Source: Acetatifactor sp.
GTDB taxonomy: Bacteria; Bacillota; Clostridia; Lachnospirales; Lachnospiraceae
Reading direction: 5' to 3'
Length of the DNA: 43,916 nucleotides
Assembly: GCA_029055435.1 (NCBI GenBank)
Contig: JAIDDH010000131.1
Location: 1 to 43,916, forward strand
Shown here piece after piece: positions 7,990-16,853 of the stretch. The position numbers and the translations under genes were made by a program. The notes under the pieces were generated by a model. That model was given only the letters and a program-made list of their open reading frames with translations, was not told where the DNA came from and searched no databases. Position 1 is the stretch's first letter; each line of letters starts with the position of its first letter.

Positions 7990-9021
7990 CTAAGGAGAAA
8001 CGTCAAGTGCCACAGCGTGACATTTCAGATAGTCCTTCCACAGTGCGATATACTGCGCTTTTAGATGCACTCCGTCATAAGTGTAGCCCGCCGTCATGGC
8101 CCCGGTTTCATCGCACACCGACTGATTAACGTCCAGATAAAAGATGCGTTCATCGTCCGCCATGGCGGCAATTCCCTCGTTGCGGATATGGATGCCTTCA
8201 TTGGTGATATAGTCTCCCTGCGCGGAACGCTCATCTGTGACACACATAATACTCTGCAGATAGATTATAGCATCCGGCTGCAGCTCCTGAATATGCGCCA
8301 CACACTCCGCATATTTTTCCAGAAAGCTCTCCGGCGTTCCGGTTCCCATCTCATTGATGCCAATCATCAGATAGACCTTGGCAAACTGATTCTGGGTGAG
8401 GGCCTCCTCCACCGTTATCTTTTGCTTCTGCCCGGGAACCGGTACGATCTTACTTGAAAACAGCTTGTGTACGGTCAGCCCCGTGGAAGCATAAAAAGTG
8501 CTGATTTCCTCCAGCCCGCCGTACTCAAACAGCCCCACCGTGCGGGAATCTCCGATAAATACCGCGTCCGCAAAATAATCGTCCTCCACGGTCTGATAAC
8601 TCACGCCCTTCTGCTCCTCCGGGCCGATCTCATCTTCCTGTCCCGCACCTTGCCCGTCCGATTGTCCATTTTGCGGCCCGTCCGGCTGACCCTCCTGCTG
8701 CCCTGTGCTGTTATCTGTATCTCCCATATTTTCTATATTAAAATTTGTATTTAAATTTGCATCTGCATCCGCAGCCCCCACCGGACTGCGGCCGCCATCC
8801 CACAGACTCACGGATGCGCTAATCGCGCTCAAAAACTTTTTCCCGCCACTCTGCAACGAATCGGTATAGACATGCCAACTGTCTGTCGCAGTCAGCCAGA
8901 TACAGCCGAATAGCACCAGAAGCAGCGGATACATCTTATCCGCGGCAGTCTGTCTTTTCCGTCTGCCGCCTGAGAACTGTCTGTCTATGGTTTTGCTTCC
9001 CGCTATCTTCTCTCCTGCCAA
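7990..9021 (-). CDS. Membrane-anchored SGNH/GDSL-type hydrolase, partner of the MBOAT protein
   Basis: 343 residues from a TTG start (9021); the ribosome site is weak. A basic N-terminus is followed by one membrane helix (about residues 31-48, MYPLLLVLFGCIWL), then a low-complexity Gln/Gly/Asp linker (about 105-140) and an extracellular SGNH fold. Catalytic blocks: FIGDSRTVG (nucleophile Ser), MIGINEMG (block III Gly/Asn) and YTYDGVHLK (Asp/His). Proteins of this shape next to MBOAT acyltransferases (PatB with PatA, DltD with DltB, AlgX/AlgJ with AlgI) complete O-acetyl or acyl transfer to cell-surface polymers. The acceptor cannot be read from sequence. The gene begins 69 bases after the MBOAT gene. 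Confidence 0.85.
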   Translation of the reverse strand: MAGEKIAGSKTIDRQFSGGRRKRQTAADKMYPLLLVLFGCIWLTATDSWHVYTDSLQSGGKKFLSAISASVSLWDGGRSPVGAADADANLNTNFNIENMGDTDNSTGQQEGQPDGPQNGQSDGQGAGQEDEIGPEEQKGVSYQTVEDDYFADAVFIGDSRTVGLFEYGGLEEISTFYASTGLTVHKLFSSKIVPVPGQKQKITVEEALTQNQFAKVYLMIGINEMGTGTPESFLEKYAECVAHIQELQPDAIIYLQSIMCVTDERSAQGDYITNEGIHIRNEGIAAMADDERIFYLDVNQSVCDETGAMTAGYTYDGVHLKAQYIALWKDYLKCHAVALDVSP

Positions 9022-9090
9022 CTTATCATCACTACTTTCTGATTTCTACTTTTTAATCTCTACTTTTTTATATCATCAAACTTATCCCTG

Positions 9091-10548
9091 TCAAAAACCA
9101 GAGTACATGAAGGGATTGTTGCCATACGCCATAATACGCCATACGCATATCCAGAACAGGATTGCCAGCGCTACATTCATCACCATACTATCCCGAAATC
9201 TGCGGTAAACCCGCCGAATAAACGGCGTGCAGGCAAAAACGGAAAATGCAAACAACCCGCCATAGGTCTGCAGCGCCCTGAGCCAGTCATTCCGCAGCAC
9301 CATGTATTGCGGTGCCGCCCCGAACATCCTCCCCAGATACACAAATAGCTCCCTCACATCCGTGATGGCAAAACACATCCATGTGACGGGAATCACCGCC
9401 CACAGATACAGATGGGGAACGATCAACAGCCGCTTCCCGATACTCTTCCCTCTCACAGGATGTCTCTCCAGAAAAGTCTGCACCTGACGCTCTATGACGA
9501 TCAACGCCCACAGCAGGATTCCCCACAGCAGGAAATTCCCTCTGCCGCCGTGCCACAGCCCTGTCAACGCCCACACGATCAACAGATTCCTCACCGTACA
9601 CAGCTCGCCTCTGCGATTGCCCCCCAGAGGGATATAGACATAGTCACAGAACCACCGTCCCAGTGTCATATGCCATCTGCGGTAGAAATCCCGCACAGAC
9701 CTTGCCATATAGGGCGTCCTGAAATTATCCGGCAGCGAGAATCCCATCATCCTTCCAAGCCCCATGGCCATGAGGGAATACCCGTAAAAATCAAAATAGA
9801 TGTTAAGAGAAAAGGCCAGCGCTCCCAGCCACGCCAGCGGCGTGGAAATACTTTCAAAGCCTCTCACCTGCACGTCATTCCACAAATATCCCATCCGGTC
9901 CGCCAGCAGCACCTTCGCCGCCAGCCCCAGAGTAAAGAGCTTCAGACCATGCTGCACATTGCGCCAGGACATTCGTCTGTTGTCCAGAGCCTCCGACACT
10001 TCCCCGTAATTCACAATAGGCCCGGAAATGAGCTTCGGGAACATGATTATATAGGTCGCAAATTTGACAAAGGAACGCTCTGCCGGCACATCCCTGCGGT
10101 GGACGTCTATCAGATAGGACACGATCTGAAACGTGTAGAAGCTCAACCCCAGAGGCAATGCCTTCTCCGCCACAGCCGACTTAAAGACCAATAATGTGCC
10201 CAGATTGCCCATCAACGCAAAAAACAGTACCGCCTTGCGCCACTCCCTGCGATTTGCTTCTCTGTACCAAGCCTCATAGTTCCGCCCGTTTTTGCTTTTA
10301 TTTCCACCTTTGACTTTATTTTTACTTTTATTTTTATCATCTACTCCCGCTCCCAGAAAACGCCCCACAAAATAATTCACCACAACGGACACTGCCAGAA
10401 GAGGGAGATAACGCAGCTCACCCAATGTATAAAAAACAATGCTTCCCTCGAGAAGCGTGATATTTTTATAGCGGTTGGGAGTCAATCCGTATAGAATGAA
10501 AAATATCGGAAGGAAAAAGAGCAGAAATTCAATGCTGCTAAATGCCAA
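9091..10548 (-). CDS. MBOAT-family membrane O-acyltransferase (AlgI/DltB/PatA type)
   Basis: 485 residues with many membrane helices. The TTG start at 10548 gives LAFSSIEFLLFFLPIFF, the standard N-terminus of this family, which supports it over any ATG. Family signatures: SVRDFYRRWHMTLGRWFCDY, YIPLGGNRRG and GLWHGGRGNFLLWG, with the invariant catalytic His. A short Lys/Asn-rich insert (about residues 75-95) lies in an early loop. Such proteins pass acyl groups across the membrane to a periplasmic or extracellular partner; the adjacent SGNH protein is the obvious one. A -10-like TATAAT lies at 10581-10586 on the minus strand, with a poor -35. Confidence 0.92.
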   Translation of the reverse strand: MAFSSIEFLLFFLPIFFILYGLTPNRYKNITLLEGSIVFYTLGELRYLPLLAVSVVVNYFVGRFLGAGVDDKNKSKNKVKGGNKSKNGRNYEAWYREANRREWRKAVLFFALMGNLGTLLVFKSAVAEKALPLGLSFYTFQIVSYLIDVHRRDVPAERSFVKFATYIIMFPKLISGPIVNYGEVSEALDNRRMSWRNVQHGLKLFTLGLAAKVLLADRMGYLWNDVQVRGFESISTPLAWLGALAFSLNIYFDFYGYSLMAMGLGRMMGFSLPDNFRTPYMARSVRDFYRRWHMTLGRWFCDYVYIPLGGNRRGELCTVRNLLIVWALTGLWHGGRGNFLLWGILLWALIVIERQVQTFLERHPVRGKSIGKRLLIVPHLYLWAVIPVTWMCFAITDVRELFVYLGRMFGAAPQYMVLRNDWLRALQTYGGLFAFSVFACTPFIRRVYRRFRDSMVMNVALAILFWICVWRIMAYGNNPFMYSGF

Positions 10549-10671
10549 GAATAATCACATCTTTCCTTTTGTCTCTGCTTATTATACTATCTTGAAATTC
10601 GACACAATACAACAAAATTTTTCTTAATTTTCACTTACAATTCGTTACAAACCTGTAATATTTATGTAATG

Positions 10672-10700
10672 TTGCCAAGAATTATGTTTTGAAGTAAAAT
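10672..10700 (+). promoter_or_regulatory. Promoter for the DUF6062 gene
   Basis: -35 TTGCCA (10672-10677), a 17-base spacer, and -10 TAAAAT (10695-10700), 56 bases before the ATG at 10757. Confidence 0.65.
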
Positions 10701-10756
10701 AAAATTAATACAAAAAAACATTTTCTCTTGAGGCCGATGCCGGAAAGGAATTCCAG

Positions 10757-11518
10757 ATGAAAGAACAGCTTTACACCATCCCCTTAAACGACGCCGTAAA
10801 CGCCATGGATGAATGTCCCTTTTGCTTCATAGAGCGCAATATCGAGCAGGATCTTCTGGATTTTGTGCTGGGCAGCGGCTCCTCCTACATGGAGGCGGAC
10901 ATCCGGGACATGACGGACAGAACAGGCTTTTGCCGGAATCATTTTCAGAAAATGTTCGACTATGGAAATACTCTGGGCAACGCCTGGATTTTAAAGACAC
11001 ATTACCTGCGCATCATCGATGAGATGAAGAAAGAATTTGCGGATTTCAAACCAGGCAAATCCTCCTTAATGAACAAGCTGAAAAAAAACTCCGGCGAGGG
11101 CAACGCCATGAGCATGTGGGTGCGCAAAAAAGAAAAATCCTGCTATATCTGCAGTCACTATGCGGAGACCTACGAGCGCTATATGGACACCTTCTTCTAT
11201 CTCTACAAAAATGATGAAGAATTCCGGAAAAAGGTGCGGGAGAGCAAAGGCTTCTGCCTGCCGCATTTCGGCGATGTGTGCGAGGCCGCAGACAGCAAGC
11301 TCCCTGACAGGGAAAAGGAAGCTTTTTATACCATGCTGTTTGAATTGATGGAGAATAATATGAACCGCGTAGCCGGAGATGTGGCTTGGCTTGTGGAAAA
11401 ATTTGACTATCGGAATAAGGATGCGGACTGGAAGAATTCCAAGGATGCCATTCAGCGCGGCATGCAGAAATTAAAGGGCGGCTATCCCGCCGACCCCGAC
11501 TACAAGATGCAGAAATAA
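10757..11518 (+). CDS. DUF6062-type protein with duplicated cysteine/histidine modules
   Basis: 253 residues, cytoplasmic. Two tandem copies of a CxxC ... CxxH pattern are visible: ECPFC (C20, C23) with FCRNH about 56-59, and SCYIC about 131-134 with FCLPH about 168-171. This suggests two metal-binding modules from an internal duplication. The rest is helical and charged. I recognise it as the DUF6062 family of Lachnospiraceae, which has no known function to my knowledge. AAAGGA lies 9 bases before the ATG. It converges on the TetR gene, with 24 bases between stops and no hairpin there. Confidence 0.85.
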   Translation: MKEQLYTIPLNDAVNAMDECPFCFIERNIEQDLLDFVLGSGSSYMEADIRDMTDRTGFCRNHFQKMFDYGNTLGNAWILKTHYLRIIDEMKKEFADFKPGKSSLMNKLKKNSGEGNAMSMWVRKKEKSCYICSHYAETYERYMDTFFYLYKNDEEFRKKVRESKGFCLPHFGDVCEAADSKLPDREKEAFYTMLFELMENNMNRVAGDVAWLVEKFDYRNKDADWKNSKDAIQRGMQKLKGGYPADPDYKMQK

Positions 11519-11542
11519 GAATCAAAATATTAAAGTGCACAA

Positions 11543-12148
11543 TCAGACCTGACCGTACACCAGCTTTTTCATCATCTCCAGATAGCTGCAGATCTCTCGA
11601 TACAGCATCTCCGGCTGGAAAGAAGCGTCCAGAAAACGCTCCGTCATCAGTCCCTTGACTGTCAGATCCATCATGGTGCGGAGCTTTTCGCCATCCACAC
11701 CCGCGGGCAGTCCGGTGTAATCCGCACGCCCGTAAATATCCTCATAGGTGTCCAGCAGCATATTGCGCTTTTCTTCCACCGCCAACAACGCCTCGCTGAC
11801 ATCCTCGGCCATGGAGCGGTTCAGGAACTGTTGCATATAAGGATACTCCCGCATGGCGCGCATGCGCGCTGCCTCGGCCTGCCTGATCAGCTCAAACAGA
11901 TCGGTCTCCTCCGCGGACACATTTCCAAGCTCCAGCATCATATAGCGCACGCTGTAATCATATACAAAGGTATAGACTCCCAGCTTGCTCTCAAAATAAT
12001 GGAACAGCAGGCCCTTACTGATACCTGCCTCACGGACAATATCGTCCGTGCTGGCATGACGGTAGCCGTTCAGGGCAAATGCTTTCAATGCCGCATTGAT
12101 CATTCTATCCTGTTTTTCTTTTTTCAGGTTGAAAAACTTGTCATTCAT
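11543..12148 (-). CDS. TetR-family transcriptional regulator
   Basis: 201 residues. The N-terminal helix-turn-helix is clear: KQDRMINAALKAFALNGY, then ASTDDIVREAGISKGLLFHYF, the TetR DNA-binding signature. The C-terminal ligand domain is all-helical and unassigned. The start at 12148 is chosen because GGAG sits 9 bases upstream and the family begins MNDKFF here; ATG 12163 has a ribosome site touching it. A strong promoter precedes it. The neighbouring acidic protein gene diverges, but nothing shows it is the target. Confidence 0.92.
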   Translation of the reverse strand: MNDKFFNLKKEKQDRMINAALKAFALNGYRHASTDDIVREAGISKGLLFHYFESKLGVYTFVYDYSVRYMMLELGNVSAEETDLFELIRQAEAARMRAMREYPYMQQFLNRSMAEDVSEALLAVEEKRNMLLDTYEDIYGRADYTGLPAGVDGEKLRTMMDLTVKGLMTERFLDASFQPEMLYREICSYLEMMKKLVYGQV

Positions 12149-12193
12149 CTGTCTGTACTCCATTCCTGACGGGATTCCTATGCGGACTTATTT

Positions 12194-12222
12194 AGTTTAG
12201 CATACTCGGGAACAGCTTTCAA
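12194..12222 (-). promoter_or_regulatory. Promoter for the TetR gene
   Basis: Minus strand -35 TTGAAA (12217-12222), a 17-base spacer, and -10 TAAACT (12194-12199), 45 bases from the start codon. Confidence 0.7.
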
Positions 12223-12274
12223 CCGCAAACAGGAACCATAAAAAATGAAATTTTTAAAAATTTGCACATATTCT

Positions 12275-12303
12275 CTTTTCAATTTCGCAAAATAGTATTA
12301 ATA
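12275..12303 (+). promoter_or_regulatory. Possible promoter for the acidic small protein gene
   Basis: TTTTCA, a 17-base spacer and TAATAT precede the start at 12344 by about 40 bases. The -35 is poor; the position and spacing are the main support. Confidence 0.4.
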
Positions 12304-12343
12304 TAGAATCAAGAAGCTGGTATTTATTGGAAAGGAGTTACAC

Positions 12344-12775
12344 ATGGCAAAAAAGTTTGGTAAATTCTTATTATTCACCGCAGCAATCGGTGCTGCCGGA
12401 GCCGCCGCTTACTACTATATGCAAAAGAAGGACGCCGCTCTCCTAAACGAGACGGATGAGGACTATGACGATTTCAGCGAGGATGTGGACGACAGCGCCT
12501 CCCGTACTTATGTGCCCCTGAGTCATGAGAATGCTCCTGAACAGGAAGCGGATGCATCCGCACCGGCTGCTGACTCCAATATGGACAATTTCTTCACACC
12601 GCTGGCCGAGAAAGTATCTCAGGCTACGGAGACGGTCAAGGAAGCTACCGAGGAGGCTGTCGAGGAATTCTTTGATGAGGACGCACCCGCGGAGACTGAG
12701 ACCTCTGAGGAGACCGAAACCTCCGAAGAGACCGAGACCTCCGAGGAGTTTTTTGACGACGAAGACGCCAAATAA
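12344..12775 (+). CDS. Small acidic protein with one N-terminal membrane helix
   Basis: 143 residues. A basic start (MAKKFGKF) leads into a Gly/Ala-rich hydrophobic helix (about residues 7-26), then an Asp/Glu-rich tail with very few positive charges. Residues 120-137 contain three TETSEE repeats, coded by near-identical 18-base units. The helix could be an uncleaved anchor or signal. AAAGGAG lies 6 bases before ATG 12344. I do not know a function; the YtxH-like layout (short helix plus charged tail) is only a resemblance. It ends in its own terminator. Confidence 0.8.
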   Translation: MAKKFGKFLLFTAAIGAAGAAAYYYMQKKDAALLNETDEDYDDFSEDVDDSASRTYVPLSHENAPEQEADASAPAADSNMDNFFTPLAEKVSQATETVKEATEEAVEEFFDEDAPAETETSEETETSEETETSEEFFDDEDAK

Positions 12776-12814
12776 CCCAAAAACATGGAATAAAAATACA
12801 ATAAACAATCCCGG

Positions 12815-12843
12815 AAGCGTGGTCACAGCCACGCTTCTTTTAA
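12815..12843 (+). terminator. Intrinsic terminator after the acidic protein gene
   Basis: AAGCGTGG (12815-12822) and CCACGCTT (12829-12836) form a perfect 8-base stem with a 6-base loop, followed by CTTTTAATTT. It overlaps the stop codon of the converging MocR gene (12823). Confidence 0.85.
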
Positions 12844-14235
12844 TTTGCCGACTCCCTCTCTGATAGCGCTCTCCTCCATGGCACCAAATCCCAAAAGCAC
12901 CGTGGCATGTCCCTCCACAGCTTCCACGCAGTGCTGCGACATACCATAGACCTTCACACCCAGCCCGGCCGCCCGCTCGATAAGCTCACTCTCTGTGCAG
13001 TCACCTCTGGCGGTGAGCAATAGATGCAGCCCCGCGTGCTCCCCGGAGATTGCAAAGCTTTTCTCAAAGGGCGCAAGCTCCTGCAGCAGCAGATCATGCT
13101 TGGCGCGGTAGAGCTTACGCATTTTGTTCAGATGCCGCTCGAAATATCCATCCCGGATAAACTCGTTTAAAACCCGCTGGTCGATGCGGGACACCGTACA
13201 GGAATAAAAGTAACAGTCCCGGCGGTAGACCTCCAGCAGCGTCCTTGGCAGCACCATATAGCTGACGCGGATAGCCGGCGCAATGGCCTTGGAGAAGGTG
13301 CCGATATAGATGACCTTCCCGTGCTCGTCTGAGGCCTGCAGGGAAGGGATGGGCTTGCCCCGATAGCGGAACTCACTGTCGTAATCATCCTCTATCAAAT
13401 AGCGGTCCTCCGCCCCGTCCGCCCATTTTAAGAGCTCTGTTCGCCGTCCGATGGGCATCACCGTCCCCATGGGAAACTGATGAGAGGGCATCACATACGC
13501 CACCCTGGCCTGAGTTTTCTCCAGCTCATTTACCGCCATGCCGCTCTCATCCATGGGCACTGTCAGCACCTGATAGGCAAAGGAGTTAAAAATCCTCCAG
13601 GTTCTCATATAAGTGGGATTCTCCATGGCGATTCCCACATGCCGCCCCAGAATCTTCTCCAGCAGCATCAGAAGATAATCGTTTCCCGCCCCCACGATAA
13701 TCTGCTCCGGCGAGCAGTTTACCCCTCTGGAAGAGTGCAGATAGCGGCTGATGGTCAGACGCAGATCTCCGTCTCCCTGGGGCTCTCCCCGGGAAAAAAG
13801 CTCGCTGTTGCCGGCGGTCAGGATATTTTTGGTAATGCGCTTCCACACGCTGAATGGAAAACCTGACATGTCTATTCCATGGGGCGAGAAATCATAGCGG
13901 GGCGCAGGTGCCTCCTGCGTCTCACAGCCACCCGTGTGCTCCGGCGCGCTTTTGTCCCGGGATTGGGATTCCAATTGCAAAAGCTCCTCTATGGGGCACA
14001 CAAAATATCCTCTGTAGGGCTTTGCCTCGATATAGCCCTCGCTCTGCAGCTGATCGTAGGCATAATCCACCGTACTGCGGGCCACCTGCAGATATTCTGC
14101 CAGAGAACGCGTGGAGGGAAGCCGCTCTCCCGCGAGCAGCCTCCCTTCCCATATCTCATGCCGGATGTGCTCATAAATCTGCTCATACAGGCATTTCTCA
14201 CTATTCAATTGCAGCCTGATCGTCATATCATACAT
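12823..14235 (-). CDS. MocR-family regulator (GntR helix-turn-helix fused to an aminotransferase fold)
   Basis: 470 residues. Residues 1-75 are a GntR-type winged helix (LYEQIYEHIRHEIWEGRL, then LPSTRSLAEYLQVARSTVDYAYDQL). Residues about 120-470 are a fold-type I aminotransferase domain: GAGNDYLL, ENPTY, EDDYDSEFRY with the cofactor Asp, and YIGTFSKAIAPAIR with the Schiff-base Lys. MocR proteins sense pyridoxal phosphate or an amino compound and control genes such as pdxST or GABA use; no such gene is adjacent, so the target is unknown. It begins 32 bases after the DUF2225 gene on the same strand. Confidence 0.93.
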   Translation of the reverse strand: MYDMTIRLQLNSEKCLYEQIYEHIRHEIWEGRLLAGERLPSTRSLAEYLQVARSTVDYAYDQLQSEGYIEAKPYRGYFVCPIEELLQLESQSRDKSAPEHTGGCETQEAPAPRYDFSPHGIDMSGFPFSVWKRITKNILTAGNSELFSRGEPQGDGDLRLTISRYLHSSRGVNCSPEQIIVGAGNDYLLMLLEKILGRHVGIAMENPTYMRTWRIFNSFAYQVLTVPMDESGMAVNELEKTQARVAYVMPSHQFPMGTVMPIGRRTELLKWADGAEDRYLIEDDYDSEFRYRGKPIPSLQASDEHGKVIYIGTFSKAIAPAIRVSYMVLPRTLLEVYRRDCYFYSCTVSRIDQRVLNEFIRDGYFERHLNKMRKLYRAKHDLLLQELAPFEKSFAISGEHAGLHLLLTARGDCTESELIERAAGLGVKVYGMSQHCVEAVEGHATVLLGFGAMEESAIREGVGKLKEAWL

Positions 14236-14267
14236 GGCTAACGTCTCTTGACCTCATTGTCCGATAA

Positions 14268-15104
14268 TTACTTCTTCTTCTCCGCAAGGATATCTTCCTT
14301 CAGGTCTCTGGCCTTATCTTTGATTCTGGGAGTGGCAGTGGAAGACGTAAGGATAGCGGCCACAAGCTTGCTGGCTGTATCATACTCCTTATAGCGGAGC
14401 GCCAGCACGGCCAGCAGATAGTCTATGGTCAGCTCATCCATACCGCACATGGGGAAACTCTCCGTCTGGTTGGCCTCTTTAAAGCCCTTATATGCGTTCT
14501 GCAAATAGTCCTCTTCCATCTCATGCGCTTCCCGGATTTTGTCGGCGTTAGCCTGAGGATTTTCCTCCTCCAGCTGCTTCGCGTAGCCACGGAAAATCCA
14601 TGCGCTCTTCAGACAGATATACGCTTTCTCACTGTTTTTGGCACGCTTCACCACCGCGTTTGCCAAAGCCAGCTTATAACGCTCGATAGCGTCCTCATAG
14701 CTGTAGGTCTCCCCTTTAGCTTCATGCAGCTGCACCTTCCCGCTGATCTGCTCCTTAATGAACTTTGCCTGCGTGGAAGTCACCTGCGTAAAGAATCTGC
14801 TTAATGCAGCATATCCGCACTGGGGACACAAAAGCACATCATATTTCTGCGTATCTATACCCTCATGCACAGGCCTCAGGTCTTTATCCGTACCCAGAAG
14901 CTTTGCCTTTCCGGTTCTCATGATCTTATTTACAAATTTAGCGTCGCAGACCGGGCACACAAAAGCCTTTTCAAAAAGAAAATCCTTCTCCTGCACCGTA
15001 GGCTTCTGCACAGCCTCCTTCTCCTCCTGTTTCTTTGAAGGGTCCGCGAAAATATCCATATTCTCCAAATCACCCAAGCCTAATCCTGACAATAATCCAC
15101 TCAT
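14268..15104 (-). CDS. DUF2225-family protein with two zinc-ribbon-like CxxC pairs
   Basis: 278 residues. AGGAGG 12-13 bases before ATG 15104 fixes the start; the longer open frame to 15197 would overlap glnS and lacks a site. Two cysteine pairs, FVCPVC (C50, C53) and LLCPQCGY (about 83-86), suggest one zinc site. The remainder is helical, with TPR-like repeats (AIERYKLALANA, AYICLKSAWIFRGY, DYLLAVLALRYKEYDTA). The molecular function of DUF2225 is not established. The gene starts 4 bases after the glnS stop, so they are almost surely co-translated. Confidence 0.88.
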   Translation of the reverse strand: MSGLLSGLGLGDLENMDIFADPSKKQEEKEAVQKPTVQEKDFLFEKAFVCPVCDAKFVNKIMRTGKAKLLGTDKDLRPVHEGIDTQKYDVLLCPQCGYAALSRFFTQVTSTQAKFIKEQISGKVQLHEAKGETYSYEDAIERYKLALANAVVKRAKNSEKAYICLKSAWIFRGYAKQLEEENPQANADKIREAHEMEEDYLQNAYKGFKEANQTESFPMCGMDELTIDYLLAVLALRYKEYDTASKLVAAILTSSTATPRIKDKARDLKEDILAEKKK

Positions 15105-15108
15105 TACT

Positions 15109-16800
15109 CTATCCCTCCTGTTTCGGCAATACATAAGAACTCTTAAGAGAAACAATCCTGTTGAACACAGGAGCCCCTTCTTTAGAATCTCTCGCATCTA
15201 CATTAAAAAATCCCTGTCTTACGAACTGAAAGCTGTCATAAGCCTTTGCCCCTGCAAATGCAGGCTCCAGATAACAATTATCTAAAACGGTGAGCGAATT
15301 GGGATTCAGATTCAGACTGCCGTCCTCGTTATATACACCCTTCTCCTCATCGATGAGATTTTCGTACAATCGCACTTCGGCAGAAAGAGCCTGTTGTGCC
15401 GCCACCCAGTGAATGGTGCCCTTCACCTTGCGTCCATCTGGGCTGTTTCCGCCTCTTGAGGCCGGATCATAGGTGCAGTGTACCTCTGTCACCTTTCCGT
15501 TCTCATCCTTCACACAGCCGGTACATTTCACAAAATAAGCGTTCATGAGACGCACCTCATTGCCCGGAAACATGCGGAAATACTTCTTTGGCGGCTCCTC
15601 CATGAAATCCTCTCTCTCAATATAGAGCTCCCGCCCAAAGGGAATCTGTCTCGTCCCCAGAGCCTCGTTCTCCGGATTGTTCACCGCCTCCATCATCTCC
15701 GTCTGCCCCTCAGGATAGTTGTCGATGATAAGCTTCACGGGATCCAGCACCGCCATATAGCGGGGGGCCTTAGGCTTCAGATCCTCCCGGATACAATACT
15801 CCAGCATAGCGTAGTCTACAGAGGACTGACTCTTGGAAATGCCGCAGAGCTCCACAAACATACGGATTGAATCCGGGGTGAAACCTCTTCTGCGCAATGC
15901 CGCGATGGACACCAGCCTGGGATCATCCCAGCCGTCCACGATGCCGTCCTGCACCAGTTTCTTGATATAGCGCTTGCCAGTCACCACATTGGTGAGATAG
16001 AGCTTTGCAAACTCAATCTGTCTGGGCGGATTGGGGTACTCCAGCTCACGCACCACCCAATCATAGAGAGGCCTGTGATCCTCAAACTCCAGCGTACAGA
16101 TGGAATGCGTAATCCCCTCGATGGCGTCCTCCACCGGATGCGCAAAATCATACATGGGATAAATGCACCACGCATCCCCGGTATTGTGATGTCTGATATG
16201 CGCCACGCGATAAATGACAGGGTCCCGCATATTGATGTTGGGCGACGCCATGTCGATACGGGCGCGCAGCACCTTCTCCCCGTCGGCGTACTTTCCGTCC
16301 TTCATCTCCTCAAAGAGCTTCAGGTTCTCCTCCACACTTCGGCCACAGGAAGGATCGTCCCTGCCGGGCTTCTCAAAAGTACCGCGATATTCCTTAATCT
16401 CCTCCGCCGTCAGATCCGACACATAGGCCTTGCCCTTTTTGATGAGCTTCACGGCAGCCTCATACATCTGCCCGAAATAATTGGAGGCAAAGAACAGCCG
16501 ATCCTCCCAGTCCGCGCCCAGCCATGCCACATCCGCCTTGATGGACTCCACAAACTCCTCGTCCTCCTTGGTGGGATTGGTGTCGTCAAAGCGCATATTG
16601 AACCTGCCCCCATACTTCTGTGCCAGTCCATAGTTCAATAATATGCTCTTGGCATGCCCAATGTGTAAATAACCGTTGGGCTCAGGAGGAAAACGGGTGC
16701 GAACCGCGTCGTACACACCTTCGGCGAGATCCTTGTCAATCTCCTGCTCTATAAAGTTCCTGCTCTCCCTCCCAGGCTTTTCTTCCATGTTGTCACTCAT
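15109..16800 (-). CDS. glnS: Glutaminyl-tRNA synthetase
   Basis: 563 residues, normal for class I GlnRS, which charges tRNA(Gln) directly. Signatures: [17 protein letters not shown] (HIGH motif), FDDTNP, and [23 protein letters not shown], which replaces the canonical MSKRKL loop as I recall for clostridial GlnRS. The C-terminal anticodon-binding beta-barrels follow. ATG 16800 is favoured by AAAGGA 8-9 bases upstream; ATG 16821 has none. It lies 53 bases after the DHH gene and 4 bases before DUF2225. Its presence means Gln-tRNA need not be made by the GatCAB enzyme encoded 12 kb away. Confidence 0.95.
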   Translation of the reverse strand: MSDNMEEKPGRESRNFIEQEIDKDLAEGVYDAVRTRFPPEPNGYLHIGHAKSILLNYGLAQKYGGRFNMRFDDTNPTKEDEEFVESIKADVAWLGADWEDRLFFASNYFGQMYEAAVKLIKKGKAYVSDLTAEEIKEYRGTFEKPGRDDPSCGRSVEENLKLFEEMKDGKYADGEKVLRARIDMASPNINMRDPVIYRVAHIRHHNTGDAWCIYPMYDFAHPVEDAIEGITHSICTLEFEDHRPLYDWVVRELEYPNPPRQIEFAKLYLTNVVTGKRYIKKLVQDGIVDGWDDPRLVSIAALRRRGFTPDSIRMFVELCGISKSQSSVDYAMLEYCIREDLKPKAPRYMAVLDPVKLIIDNYPEGQTEMMEAVNNPENEALGTRQIPFGRELYIEREDFMEEPPKKYFRMFPGNEVRLMNAYFVKCTGCVKDENGKVTEVHCTYDPASRGGNSPDGRKVKGTIHWVAAQQALSAEVRLYENLIDEEKGVYNEDGSLNLNPNSLTVLDNCYLEPAFAGAKAYDSFQFVRQGFFNVDARDSKEGAPVFNRIVSLKSSYVLPKQEG

Positions 16801-16853
16801 TGTCTCAATCCTTTCCTGCATTTCTTCTATCTAATTCTTATACCTATATTCTT

